Made by a program: the position numbers and the translations under genes. From Paragyromitra xinjiangensis (lineage: Eukaryota; Ascomycota; Pezizomycetes; Pezizales; Discinaceae), in contig JBCAMK010000015.1 of the NCBI GenBank assembly GCA_038503065.1, positions 930,001-994,000 on the forward strand: a stretch of 64,000 bases of DNA. The letters run 5' to 3'. The notes under the pieces were generated by a model that was not told where the DNA came from, did no database searches, and was given only the letters and a program-made list of their open reading frames with translations. Below are positions 1 through 10,830 of this stretch, piece after piece (within the stretch, counting starts at the first letter, position 1; every line of letters starts with the position of its first letter).

Positions 1-1130
1 TACTTTTCTAGAGGACCCACAACCCTCACTAGTTGATCAAATCACCAAGGAAGCAAGCACCACTTTTACCAATAGGAATATTCTGGCCCGAAAAAAAATC
101 AGAATGCTGGGAGTGTGGGTGGTCGAGAAAAGTGTCAAATGCCAAATCTATTGAATTGGATCGTTGTGCCATTGGATTTGCCAGCAAATAGTAGGAACCC
201 TTGCACCAAGACCATCGGAAATCGCCTCAAATCGCTAAATTTAGGGGCTTTCAACATCATAGAAACCTACCTTACCAAAACCCAAAAAACACGAGGCTTC
301 AATGTGGATGGTATCTGCTACTCAAATTACTATAGGGAAAATTTGAGGGCATTGTTACAATATTTGAAAGAGTAAGTCAAAAATGAAACAGGGGCCATTT
401 TCAGGGGCTAAAATCAGGGTTTAAGCCGCATTGATTCAATAAAGCAGTAAGCAATCAATTACAGTTTTGGCATGCCAGCCATGTGGATTACACACTAATA
501 TACCTCCAGACAAGAGTTTAGATTTATCAGGAAGGGTGTTGTGGAGTTAAGAGTTGGTGACTGTTTTTTGTGGCCTGTACAGGCCAGATACAGCGAGGTT
601 ACAGACGAAGGGATAAGAATATATATTTGCTCATATTCTTATAGGGCGATTCTACTATACCTTATGATTTCGTGCTAGGCCTAATACGGTACCGAATAAA
701 GTACTCTCCTGGTTTTAGTCCTCGGTGGCCATTGTGTCAAGAACTATCGTGGGTTGATACTAGTGAACATCACAGTATCACAAGCCCGAGTACTAGTGCA
801 GGTCTTGGTATGAACGGGTAACGCTACCGTTCCATCATCATAACCCCTGGAAACGGCGGATTTGTTGTACCAATCCTAAATAATTCATCACAGCTCAAAT
901 ACCTAGGTCGGTTGAATTCTCTCAGCCATCCTTAGTCGCTTCCCCCAGCCGTGGAAGTGGTCTGGATTGGTGGATGTTCTTCGAGGATACGCCGATAGGA
1001 TTAGGGTTATATTTAACATCAGAATAGCGAGCTCCACAATCCCGCCATCGAAAAACATCACACTCGCCACAATAACATACGTCTCTAAATCCCGCTGGTA
1101 CCGAAACTTTACCATCCTTTAATAGCCAAG
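1..1130. other. Intergenic, no gene recognised
   Basis: The short open frames here have no recognisable family signature. The stretch just before 1131 is the promoter side of the GPI3 gene. I see no RNA gene or repeat. Confidence 0.5.
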
Positions 1131-2685
1131 ATGCCTTATAACATCGCGTACGTATGGCAGATAGTGTCCGATGGGGCCACGCAAATTGCTGACTTCCTAC
1201 GGCCCCAGAATGACCAGCGATTTCTTCTATCCCCAGCCAGGTACAAACGCACCTTTCGCATCTACCAAGTACCTCTTCATTGTCAGCTAATGGTTTAGGT
1301 GGAGTTGAAAGTCACATGTACCAACTAGCCACAGTACCATTTCCCCTTTTCAGGAGCTTCTCCTTGGCCCCTACGCTAATTTAGTGGTTTCGATAGAAAT
1401 TGATCGATCGTGGCCACAAAGTAATAATAATAACACATTCATACAAGACCCGCCATGGTGTACGATATCTCACGAACGGGCTTAAAGTTTACTACGTTCC
1501 GTTCTTCGTAATATACCGCGAGTCTACTCTACCAACCGTTTTCTCCTTCTTCCCAATATTCCGCAACATCCTAATCCGTGAGAAAATTGAGATTGTTCAT
1601 GGGCACGCTTCTTTAAGCAGTCTCTGCCATGAAGCTATTCTTCATGCAAGAACTATGGGACTGAGAACCTGCTTTACTGATCATAGCCTATTTGGATTTG
1701 CGGACGCGGCAAGTATCCTAACGAACAAGCTGTTAAAATTTACGTTAAGTGATGTGGATCATGTTATTTGTGTCAGCCATACTTGGTGAGTTCATCCTTT
1801 CGTATGGAAAGGACATCTTAGTAACGTTTTCTACAAGAGCCCACTACTAACGTAATTTTTGTGGTTGTTAGCAAAGAGAACACGGTTCTCCGCGCTGCGC
1901 TTGACCCCAGTATGGTCTCAGTAATACCGAACGCTGTTGTAGCCGAAAACTTTAAACCCGACCCAACAGCTGCTTCAAAGTCACATATAACAATTGTTGT
2001 CATATCCCGACTATTTTATAATAAAGGCACCGACTTGCTCGTTGCTGCCATTCCACGAATTTGCGAGCTTCACCCTTCAGTTCATTTTATCATCGCAGGA
2101 TCAGGCCCGAAAGCAATCGACCTAGAGCAAATGCTAGAAAAGCACATGCTTCAAGATCGCGTTCAAATGCTTGGGCCTGTTCGTCATGAGGAAGTTAGAG
2201 ACGTTATGGTTAGGGGGCATATCTACCTCCATCCATCCCTGACGGAAGCGTTTGGAACGGTTTTAGTTGAAGCTGCAAGCTGCGGACTGTATGTAGTATG
2301 CACTAGAGTTGGAGGAATACCAGAGGTTCTGCCTAGCCACATGACGGTTTTTGCAAGGCCAGAGGAAGACGATCTCGTTAGTGCTACCAGCAGAGCTATC
2401 AAAGAAATCCGAATGGGTAGAGTCAAGACAGAAAAGTTTCACGAGCAAGTGAAGAGCATGTACTCATGGACAGATGTGGCCGAGAGAACAGAACGCGTCT
2501 ATGAAGGCATTTGTCGGGGTGAAAGGGTGGGGTTGATGGAGAGGTTGAAGAGATATTATGGATGCGGAGTGTGGGCAGGAAAACTATTTGTCTTGTGCGT
2601 GGTTGTGGATTACTTGATATTGGTAGTAGGTTACCCTTTTTTCACCATTCTAACTCTTTTCGAAGTTAGCCATATGCTGATATAA
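1131..2685 (+). CDS. GPI3: GPI-GlcNAc transferase catalytic subunit (PIG-A/GPI3)
   Basis: Catalytic subunit of the ER enzyme that moves GlcNAc from UDP-GlcNAc to phosphatidylinositol, the first step of GPI-anchor synthesis. Five coding exons rebuild a 428-residue protein: 1131-1147, 1209-1240, 1299-1333, 1397-1785 and 1872-2685; reading phase closes at every junction. The start reads [19 protein letters not shown], the PIG-A N terminus, which is why I placed the first ATG in a 17-base exon. Further family signatures are [26 protein letters not shown] (across intron 4) and the GT4 EX7E motif EAFGTVLVE near residue 283. A hydrophobic segment near the C terminus (around [15 protein letters not shown]) is the expected ER membrane anchor. 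The family is about 450-485 residues, so this one is slightly short. A second GPI-pathway gene (GPI18) lies at 43 kb, not adjacent. Confidence 0.95.
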
Positions 2686-3230
2686 AATTACATCCAGCTA
2701 TTGGAATTTTTATTTCCTCGAAGTGGGATCGATATAGCCCGTAGTTGGCCAAGAAAAGCGCCTAGAATAATAGACGGAAGTGGCAGGCCTGAGAGGTCGC
2801 GATCCAAGAGAAGGGGCTCTAACGTAGAGGCTGTGGCCGAAGAGGTGTTAAACGGGACTAGAGAATGCTAAGGATATCACATCCTATCCTAAACCCTTAG
2901 GTAACTGACTATTAACCTAATAGTCTGTGCCAATCATGTACCCAAAAAGTGTCATAGAATTTAATACTATTCTAGAGCTTAATAAAATTACGACTGATCC
3001 ATATCACCCTTAAATAGAAGCCTGCGGCAAGGGAATACAAATCTGACCAAGTTCCCAAAGAAATAGAATACAAATAACCACCCTCAGAAGAATACACACC
3101 TAAAGGAAAAATAGAGGACGCCAAAGGAAACCAGGTGAGATTACTGTATAAACCAGCAATCATTCCTGCTCGCACCGTATTTCTTGATGGACAACTTTGC
3201 ACCGTTCATTCGGATATTTCCGGTGGTGGT
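2686..3230. other. Convergent intergenic spacer
   Basis: Lies between the 3' ends of GPI3 (plus) and RPB12 (minus). A minus-strand open frame at 2972-3202 has no family features. Nothing else seen. Confidence 0.5.
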
Positions 3231-3518
3231 TTACCGTGCCTCGAATTGAACCATCCTTAACCATCGCCACGAGTAAAATTAACATCTGATATTGGCAGCG
3301 GGAAAGATGAAAACATAAACATACCGCTTTGTCCTTTGCTTATAGAGAATTCTATGGCCACATTCTTTGCATCTGATGGGCTCACCCTTGTTGATGCCAA
3401 CCTTAACACCACACTCAGCGCAGAGGTAATGCATAGTCCCCGAAGCAGCAGAGGCACCAGCATACGAGCGGCCAGCGCCAGAAGCAGGAGGCTGATAAGC
3501 TTCGCGTTGGTCGGACAT
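3231..3518 (-). CDS. RPC10: RNA polymerase I/II/III shared subunit RPABC4 (Rpb12)
   Basis: Small zinc-binding subunit common to all three nuclear RNA polymerases. Two coding exons, 3518-3325 and 3255-3231, give 72 residues. A Ser/Gly-rich N tail is followed by a zinc ribbon, C-x2-C then C-x2-C, in YLCAECGVKVG and RCKECGHRILY, then the family signature KQRTKR. The last exon is only 25 bases and encodes MVQFEAR plus stop, completing the conserved C terminus. Translation past the first exon into the intron destroys that end, which supports the splice. It is head to head with RPB5, with 216 bases between the two ATGs. Confidence 0.95.
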
Positions 3519-3734
3519 GTTATTTGCAGGGAGGTGAAGCGAGAGTTCTTTGAGAGGGAGTATGGCTTTTTGTGATGTGATGTGTAGGAGGGTTGCCTTG
3601 ACCAAAACTTTCGAGAGAAGGGAAGCAAACGCTAGTCTGGTGGTCCGGGTAACCATGCGAGTCGCAAGTTTATCTTCTCTCGCCTTCTCCGAATGCCACA
3701 ATAGCCATCTGTTCACCACCACCATTTACCAACT
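3519..3734. promoter_or_regulatory. Shared divergent promoter of RPB12 and RPB5
   Basis: The 216 bases between the two start codons must contain both promoters and both 5' leaders. CCGGGTAACC occurs at 3645-3654; its core CCGGGTAA matches the known Reb1 binding core of budding yeast and recurs upstream of other genes in this window. No clear TATA box. That it co-regulates both genes is inference. Confidence 0.55.
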
Positions 3735-4532
3735 ATGGATCCTGAGCGAGAATGTTCCCGTCTTTGGCGTGCGTGGAGAACCGTTCATGAGATGGTCAGA
3801 GATCGAGTGAGTCAATATAACACGAGGATAGCCTCATAGGTAAGGAAACCATTCATGGGATAAAGAGTTAACACTTCATGCAGGGTTACGAGATCTCTGA
3901 AGAAGAAGTCGACATCTCCCTCGATGACTTCCGGCGCCATTTTTGCGACTCTGAAGGCCGTCCTCAGTACGCCTACTTTTTATTGGCTGCTATTTCTAGC
4001 AACGATGCTAACCTCCTCTGCCAGGCGCAAAAACATGACTTTCAAAGCAAACCCCTCCGAGAAGATGCTGAAACAGCACGCAGCGCCTGCCGGTCAGCCC
4101 GCCAATGTGGGTACGATCTGGGTCGAATTCTCCCCGGAACCCAATATCGGTATCAAGCACATGCGAACATTCGCGCACACAATCGTTACTGAGAACTACC
4201 ATACCGGTATCTTCGTATGTCAACACAACCCTACGGCCGCCGCGATGAAGATCGTTCCCACTGTTCTCCCATCAATCATCGAGGTGTTTGAGGAGGCAGA
4301 TTTGCTAGTCAACATCACAAAGCATGAGCTAGTCCCTACTCACCATTTGCTTAGCAGGGAAGAGAAGAAGCGACTGTTGGAGAGATACAGACTGAAGGAG
4401 ACACAACTGCCTAGAATACAGAGTGCTGACCCTGTCGCGAGGTACATGGGACTTAAACGTGGAATGGTAGTCAAGATTGTGAGAAAGAGCGAGACGAGCG
4501 GAAGGTACGCAAGTTATCGGTTATGTATGTGA
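3735..4532 (+). CDS. RPB5: RNA polymerase I/II/III shared subunit RPABC1 (Rpb5)
   Basis: Shared subunit that forms part of the lower jaw of RNA polymerases I, II and III. Three coding exons, 3735-3806, 3884-3966 and 4025-4532, give 220 residues, close to the usual 205-230. The N-terminal jaw domain begins [17 protein letters not shown] and continues over intron 1 into [10 protein letters not shown]. The C-terminal assembly domain is highly conserved, with [28 protein letters not shown] and the terminal [11 protein letters not shown]. The start is chosen because the 24-codon first exon carries the conserved arginine/tryptophan helix. Both introns fall in the N-terminal domain. Confidence 0.96.
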
Positions 4533-4866
4533 TGGAAAGGCTCGAGGAAGTACGAAATGCCGACAGTTATGTTCTTTTCTCTTTTTCTTTCCCTTCTCAT
4601 TCAAAATGGCTTGTAGGGTTTTGTTTCTCTTAATTTTTCTCAATTCTTCCCCAGGTTCAAGCTCACCTATGCATAGTCTCTTTTACGGCAAGATGCCAAG
4701 TAGGATCTGGAGTTCAAGATTTGAATAGGGCTAATATCCTAGGCTGGGCGTGCATGCAAGAAATGCAAACTGTAACCGTATAATAAATTAGTTTCTTTGG
4801 TAGTCTTTTTGCTCATCTAAAGCAATCCTAGTCCCTAGTTATGTCATCGAATACATTATTCTACAA
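4533..4866. other. Convergent 3' spacer
   Basis: AT-rich spacer between the 3' ends of RPB5 (plus) and MTG2 (minus). Presumably holds both 3' UTRs. No gene seen. Confidence 0.5.
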
Positions 4867-6831
4867 TCAGAAACCTAGCATCCCTTTCATCCAGTCAACT
4901 ACTTTATCAACACCTTGTCCTCGGAGTGCACTGATCGGTAGTAGCCCAATCTCCTTTCCATCATCCCTTTTCTTAGATTCTTGTTCTAGGTGTTTCTTTA
5001 AGGCCCAATATTTCTCCTCTGTACCTGGCAAATCTGCCTTGTTGGCAATAACAAACCAAGGCTTTGAGCTCATCTTCGGCCGTTCCTGTCGTGGATGTAG
5101 CGGCTCTGACTCAAAGCTCTTAATAACTTTTTCCTTTGGAAGTCGTGGAACTTCCCTGCGGGGGATAAATGCAGAGACTCCAGGGAAATAAACCAATTCC
5201 TCTTTAGTAACCTCTTGCTTTATTTCCCACTCCTCCTCTGCTCCGTCTATGCCTTCCTCTCCCACCTTCCTTTCCTTCTCTACATCACCGTTCATCCTTG
5301 CCTCGTCCTCCGGCACTTTCATCGGCTCTTCATCGTGTTCCGATCCGTCCAGTGCCCTAAAGACAGCCACAGACGTATCCCCTGCCATCTCACTCATCAT
5401 TCCTCCGATATCCCCACCCACTTCGCTCCCATCCTCGCCTTGTTCGTAAGCCCTAACCTCTCTCCAAAGCCCCTCCAAATCACCCACTGGATTATTTCTC
5501 GACAAATCCAACACGAACCCAAGAACTTTGGCCCTTTCAACATGTCTCAGAAACCCGTGTCCTAGTCCCTTGTTCAAATGGGCGTCAGAAATTAATCCCG
5601 GAATATCTGCAATTGTGAATCTAGGATGTTTGCGACGTTCCCATGTTTCCACATGGGTTTGAGGGGCCATCGCCCGTTCGTCCAGGATGATTGTGCCAAT
5701 ATTGGGGGAGAGTGTTGTGAAAGCCCATTCCCCTACCCGAGCTTGCTTTCTAGATACGGAGCGGAGAAAGGAGGATTTTCCCGCATTCGGAAGGCCTACC
5801 AGACCAACGTCGGCAAGAATTTTCAGTTCTAGTTGAACTTTCATTCGTGCTCCCTTCCCCCCCTTAGTTGCAAATTTAGGACGACGAAGCTCATTAGATA
5901 CAAAGTGAGGATTACCGAAACCACCTGGTGCCCCTGGTAAGAGAAGAATTGGTTGGATGGTTGGTTCAGATAGGTCTAGGTATACCGGTGTAGGATGAGT
6001 TTGGGCAAGGAGCTCAGACGAAGAGCGGTGGTGGTGAAAAGGGAATGCAGCTTCCGTGAATTGAGAGCTTTGAAGGTTCTGAGATAAACTCCTGGGGTAG
6101 TGAAGCCAGTGTTCGTTCTCTCCATGTTTCTTGCTAGCTCCTGTCTCTTCCCCTTCGCCCTGCTTTGTAATGTTCTCTTCATACGTGTTTTCCCATCCTA
6201 GCTCCTCCGAAGATAGATCCAACCGTGATATCTCCCGTACCACAGTGCCAACTGGCACCCGAATGACAACATCATCACCCCTCTTTCCATTTAAAGAACT
6301 TCCTTGGCCATTCTTACCCGCAGTAGCTTGCACTGCGCCGTCCCTCGCTATCTTGTGCAGCGACGTTTCACCGTACACAGCTTGTATGTAAACCGAACCA
6401 CCCGAACCACCATCACCACCATTCGCGGGGCCGTTTGGAACAAACTTTTCGCGAAGGAACGAAACGCAGCCATTCCCACCTGAGCCTGCAGATAGGGTAA
6501 GGACCCGTAGATCCGTGAAGGGAGAGGTACTGTATTGTGAATGTGGATGGTGAGGCTGCTGAACTGATAGTGCATCTTCTTTCTCCAATAGTACATCTAG
6601 AACCTGTCTAGGAGATTCTTCGGTTTGAAGTGTGTGATTTTGCTTCAAGACGGATGCAAGGCATAGATGGCGACTGCGCGAAGGTGTCAATGATCTGGCG
6701 ACTGCGCCGAAATTCAACGCACAAAATTGTAAAGATGTCGAGGCCAAGGGATAGAGAAAAGGAGTTAAAGTAACATAAGTGATCCCAGCTCGAGCACACT
6801 GCGAGGCTGAGCGAGAGAATCGCAGGGCCAT
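4867..6831 (-). CDS. MTG2: Mitochondrial Obg-family GTPase (MTG2)
   Basis: Single-exon, 654-residue Obg/CgtA GTPase, predicted to act in mitochondrial large-subunit ribosome assembly. The N terminus (MALRFSRSASQCARAG) is basic and Ser-rich, typical of a mitochondrial targeting peptide. The glycine-rich Obg fold follows from about residue 105 (LSAGSGGNGCVSFLREK, NGGDGGSGG). The G domain shows the P-loop GLPNAGKSS, the switch region TLSPNIGT, DIPGL and a late NKAD specificity motif, then a SALRG G5 motif. Two low-complexity insertions are odd. One splits the Obg fold (around 4 kb of the standard order is kept but about 75 residues are added). A second, rich in Glu/Asp, of about 150 residues, sits between the DIPGL region and NKAD. 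Yeast Mtg2 is about 518 residues, so this copy is long. It is divergent from SF3B4. Confidence 0.94.
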   Translation of the reverse strand: MALRFSRSASQCARAGITYVTLTPFLYPLASTSLQFCALNFGAVARSLTPSRSRHLCLASVLKQNHTLQTEESPRQVLDVLLEKEDALSVQQPHHPHSQYSTSPFTDLRVLTLSAGSGGNGCVSFLREKFVPNGPANGGDGGSGGSVYIQAVYGETSLHKIARDGAVQATAGKNGQGSSLNGKRGDDVVIRVPVGTVVREISRLDLSSEELGWENTYEENITKQGEGEETGASKKHGENEHWLHYPRSLSQNLQSSQFTEAAFPFHHHRSSSELLAQTHPTPVYLDLSEPTIQPILLLPGAPGGFGNPHFVSNELRRPKFATKGGKGARMKVQLELKILADVGLVGLPNAGKSSFLRSVSRKQARVGEWAFTTLSPNIGTIILDERAMAPQTHVETWERRKHPRFTIADIPGLISDAHLNKGLGHGFLRHVERAKVLGFVLDLSRNNPVGDLEGLWREVRAYEQGEDGSEVGGDIGGMMSEMAGDTSVAVFRALDGSEHDEEPMKVPEDEARMNGDVEKERKVGEEGIDGAEEEWEIKQEVTKEELVYFPGVSAFIPRREVPRLPKEKVIKSFESEPLHPRQERPKMSSKPWFVIANKADLPGTEEKYWALKKHLEQESKKRDDGKEIGLLPISALRGQGVDKVVDWMKGMLGF

Positions 6832-7092
6832 TTGTAATTGTTGGTGGGGGAGCCCTTGGATGCTGGAATCTTTAGGGTTAAAAATATCGAGTAGAAGGTG
6901 GAACTATTGTAAGCCGGGTAACGAAGACTAATTACTATGCACTGCAACAGCTAAAATCCTCCGCAACATATTCTGCGGACACGAAGCTGCTATTTGCGCC
7001 TTAAGAATCTATCTCGCAGCTCACACTACACGGGCTTTCGTTTTCGCCGCTACATTCATAACTTCTCAGTTGCTCACTAAAATCACGTCATA
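6832..7092. promoter_or_regulatory. Divergent promoter of MTG2 and SF3B4
   Basis: 261 bases between opposite start codons. CCGGGTAA (Reb1-like core) lies at 6914-6921, about 83 bases before the MTG2 ATG. TCACGTCA occurs just before the SF3B4 ATG. Roles are inferred. Confidence 0.4.
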
Positions 7093-8458
7093 ATGTCAGG
7101 CGCCCGCCATTGGGAACAAGACAAAGAGGCGACGGTCTACATCGGGAATCTGGATGAAAGGGTATCAGATGCTTTGGTGTGGGAACTTATGCTCCAAGCT
7201 GGGCGGATTGTAAGCTCCTTCCGTCCGTTCAAGCTTTCTTACAGAAGTTCCTAACAATTTCTCATACAGGTTAATGTTCACCTGCCGAAGGATCGCGTCA
7301 CCCAGACACATCAAGGTTTCGGCTTCGTCGAGTTTATCTCGGAAGAGGATGCTGAATATGCGGCAAGGATCATGAATCAAGTTCGATTATACGGAAAACC
7401 TATCCGTGTCAACAAGGTCAGCCGCCCAAAACATATCCCATCATGCGTGTTATTAACAATGATGATAGGCTTCAGCAGATAAGCAAAAGACAGTTGAGGT
7501 CGGTGCCGAGCTGTTTGTAGGTAATTTAGACCCTATGGTGGATGAGAAAACACTGTATGACACTTTCAGCACATTTGGAAACTTGGTTGCTGCCCCGAAG
7601 GTATTTCAGGATTCTAGAACTTGGGTAATTCAAAGCCATACTGACCATAGGTTTTTCTAGATCGCCCGTGATGACCAAGGAATATCTAAAGGCTTCGGTT
7701 TCATTTCTTATGACTCTTTTGAGGCCTCTGATAAAGCAATTGAATCAATGCATAATCAATTCCTAATGAATAAGGAAATCAACGTCCAGTACGCCTACAA
7801 GAAAGACGGTAAAGGTGAACGCCATGGGGACCAAGCGGAACGAATGTTAGCTGCGCAAGCGAAGAAGCATAACGTACAAATCACCCCTCAACAGCTTCCT
7901 GCTCAACTTTTCGCGCCCACTGGTCCGGCTGCAGGTGTCCCACCGATTCCAGTTGGACCTGGTGGGCCCCCTCCTCCATCTGGACCCGGCGGATTCCGGG
8001 GCGGACCACCAACTAGGCAGCCGCAGGGTATGCAAATGGGGATGGGAGGGCCTCACGATCAAGGTCAAATGGGTGGCTTCCAACGTGGGCCTCCACAACA
8101 CCAAATGGCTGGCCGTGGCACAGCTGGTCCGCCGCCTCAGCATCAACAGATGCAACACCAACCACAACTTGCACCCCCCCCGCAGGGGCTTCCTGCAAGA
8201 CCTCCGCCGCCAGTCGGGTTTCAGCAACATCAGCAACACCAGTATGGAAGGCCTCCCCCGCCGCCCGTAGGATTTCCGCAGCAAATGCACCCCGGCTTCG
8301 GAACGCAGCCACCTCCATTACCAGCAGGTTTTGGGGGGCCACCGCAAATTCAGGGATTCCCTGGACAAGCTCCTCCGGGCGCCCCGTCGGGTGCGCCAGG
8401 GTTTCCGCCACCAGGACCACCACCGCCAGGGTTTGGAGGGTATGGTAGGGGACGATAG
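7093..8458 (+). CDS. SF3B4: Splicing factor 3b subunit 4 (SF3b49/SAP49)
   Basis: RNA-binding subunit of SF3b in the U2 snRNP, contacting pre-mRNA near the branch site. Four coding exons, 7093-7209, 7270-7416, 7469-7600 and 7661-8458, give 397 residues. RRM1 spans about residues 13-90 ([13 protein letters not shown]1 QGFGFVEF). RRM2 spans about 100-178 ([12 protein letters not shown]1 KGFGFISY), followed by the family motif [14 protein letters not shown]. From about residue 200 the chain is Pro/Gly/Gln-rich, like the human protein. All three introns lie within the RRM region; the tail is one exon. Its downstream neighbour on the same strand is SF3B5, another subunit of the same complex. Confidence 0.96.
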
Positions 8459-8810
8459 TTGAGGATTTAGTGATCATGATTTTGTGTAGGATTGACCAGG
8501 CGGAGTTTTCATGTTTTTTCGCTTCTTTTCTTTTCTTTACACAATGTAAGGTAGCAGGTACTCATTTTCTCTATTGGTTTTCTCAAATTGCTGTACTATA
8601 GTAGATATAAGTACTACGTACGAGTATCATTAATAAATTAACGGTATACCCAGCCCACCTGCAAGACCAATATATCCCTGCCCGAAAAGGCCTGTACCTG
8701 CATCTATCCGAATGAAGCTGGGATTGCTAGAAGCTTGGCACAGTTACCCTCCTAACGCGTGTCCTCAACCTCATTCCCACGCACCAAGTTATACTCCTAA
8801 CCACTCAATC
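8459..8810. other. Spacer between SF3B4 and SF3B5
   Basis: 352 bases holding the SF3B4 3' UTR and the SF3B5 promoter. AT-rich, no coding frame and no strong motif seen. Confidence 0.5.
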
Positions 8811-9174
8811 ATGGCCGACAAGCTCCGTGCCACCCAGCAACTCGAGCAACTCCAAGCCCGTTATATCGGTACTGGCCACGCAGACACCACTAAATTGTTG
8901 GTGTTTTATCTTTTTCCTCTTTGCCTAACCTGTCGGACTAACGCTTTAACAGTGAATGGGTGTCTAATGTACACCGAGATACGCTCGCTACCTATGTCGG
9001 CCATCCCCCCCTGCTAGAGTACATGTCCGTTGCAACGGGCGAGCCAATGGCCAAAATGCGGACGAAATTTATCGAGGTATGCAGTATTATTTTCAGATTT
9101 GTCCGTATTATATGCTAATGGAAGTTTAGAGAATGATACGTCCTGTCGGGAAACCGCCAGAGAAGGAGGACTAG
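8811..9174 (+). CDS. SF3B5: Splicing factor 3b subunit 5 (SF3b10/Ysf3)
   Basis: Small SF3b subunit of the U2 snRNP, which packs between SF3B1 and SF3B3. Three coding exons, 8811-8896, 8953-9076 and 9130-9174, give 84 residues, the usual family length (about 85). The protein starts MADKLRATQQLEQLQ and has the signature RYIGTGHADTTKFEW (across intron 1), then SNVHRDTLATYVGHPPLLEY. The last 14 residues are RMIRPVGKPPEKED. A different start at 8712 would add 33 residues with no family match, so I chose 8811. Confidence 0.95.
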
Positions 9175-9467
9175 TCTAGTGGTGGGGAAGGTTATGTGAG
9201 AATAGTCCGGGCCGTAAAAACGACGGAAATAGCGTTAATTAGCATATCGACGAGAAATGTTTGCATCTGATATACCAGAAATAATTCATGGATAAATTCC
9301 CGGGCCTGAGAAAATATCCCCCACGCATAACTATTCCCAGAAAGTATTTAAAATAATTATTAATAGGTAATATCCCCTAAATCCCCTCCATCCCAACAAA
9401 CGCCGCCCAGTGCCCAACCCACAAGTACCATCGCCTAGAAATTCTCTCCATCCATATTATCCTGAAT

Positions 9468-10830
9468 CTAGTCATCCTCACCATCATGTTGGGTCGCTTT
9501 TTTTCTACCGACCTGTGGCTTTTTGGCCGCAACTACCCCGTCCGCCGCAATGCCATCAAGTTCAGGACCTATATTCCGTTTAAGCTTCTTCTCCAAGTCT
9601 CCTGGGGCTTCAACTCCATAAACCTATATCACGGTAAAATCAGCGAACTGCATTAGGTAGATAAAAGCTAGAAAATAGAGAGGCACGCGCGTATGCACCT
9701 ACCGTTTTTAACATCGCCAGGACCCCACTAGAACCAATCTCTACCTTTGCTCTTGGCCCAATATAATAATCGTGTCCTCCCTCACCCATATCGTCCTTTT
9801 GTTTAACAATGTACCCTTGTTTAACCATTGTCGCGATAACCTTTTCTGTCTTGTCAATCGGAGTATACTCATCGGCGTTCATCCGTAAAAGATAACGATT
9901 GAGCTTATTCTCAGGAAGAACACGGCCATTAAGGTAGATTAAGGAGATTATCATAGTAACGAGGCCCGTGTAAGTCTGCTCCCTGAATCCATGGGGATGG
10001 ACAATCTCGGGCTCGCGAAGAGCCTCCGGAAGCACCGTTGTGAGCATGTATTGCTTAGACGATGTAGGTGCCTTATCTGAATTCTGGGCAGCTACAAGCA
10101 ACAAAACAATATGATCAACTTCGCCTGATAGCGATTACGAGAATGGAAATTAGGAATTTCAGGCACTAGGCGATAAACATACCTCTGCGCTGGCTCAGCT
10201 TCGTCTTTTCACGCATTGGCAACTCGACTAGCTCCATTCCGAAAACACGACGCAGCTCCTTCTGCGACTGCTCAAAAACTTCCTTGAACATCCTATTCTG
10301 CGACCCAAGAACTACAAGATAAATTAGTAAATCTTGTTCAGAAGATACAAATTCTTACACTATACTGACGAACCCTTGCTCGTGATGTCTGCCCTCCTCA
10401 ACGGCTGTCTAGTGTATTCCGAAGCCAGTGCCAACCTCACAAATTTCTTTACCAATCGATCCTTATTCGCCTCACCTACCCCAAGAATTAGCAAGTTTTC
10501 GGTTTACCGTGAGTTGGAAATAATGCCAGCAAATTTTCCTACCATGGCTCTCACCCCCGAAATCGTCGCTGCTATCGATGTCCTCGTCCTCATCTTCCTC
10601 AGGAGTTGCAGCTCTTTGGTTGCGTCTCGCACCTTGTGCAGAAGACTCCCCACCGCGACGTTGTATTTGGGTCTGTGTGAGTTTGCGACGCTGCGGAGGG
10701 CTGACATTTTGATCGTCCGAGTCTTCTTCAGGTTGCTAAATACGAGCGGTTAGCACGCAATACCAAACCTCTAGGTTGGTGAAGGGCGGAGAAAACATAC
10801 AGAACGACGTTTGCGAGACTGAGGAGGCAT
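9468..10830 (-). CDS. NSE3: Smc5/6 complex subunit NSE3 (MAGE domain)
   Basis: MAGE-domain protein that, with Nse1 and Nse4, forms the DNA-binding subcomplex of Smc5/6, active in DNA repair and recombination. Six coding exons: 10830-10801, 10735-10543, 10475-10374, 10311-10183, 10091-9703 and 9623-9468; the phase closes for 332 residues. The N-terminal 85 or so residues are acidic and Gln/Arg-rich with little conservation. The MAGE homology domain then shows DRLVKKFVRLALASEYTR, RMFKEVFEQSQKELR with FGMELVELP, and the winged-helix half with HGFREQTYTGLVTMII, LNGRVLPENKLNRYL and GPRAKVEIG. The C terminus is a short Lys-rich tail ending GEDD. The first coding exon is only 30 bases. A CACGTG box lies at 10929-10934, about 100 bases before the ATG. 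Confidence 0.93.

Noticed and set aside
115..375. 86-residue plus frame
   Set aside because: No domain, no homologous motif, no splice context; length is within chance for this base composition.
7847..8477. Two long minus frames and one plus frame across the SF3B4 tail
   Set aside because: Shadows of the Pro/Gly-rich coding exon; the RRM protein in the true frame explains the openness.
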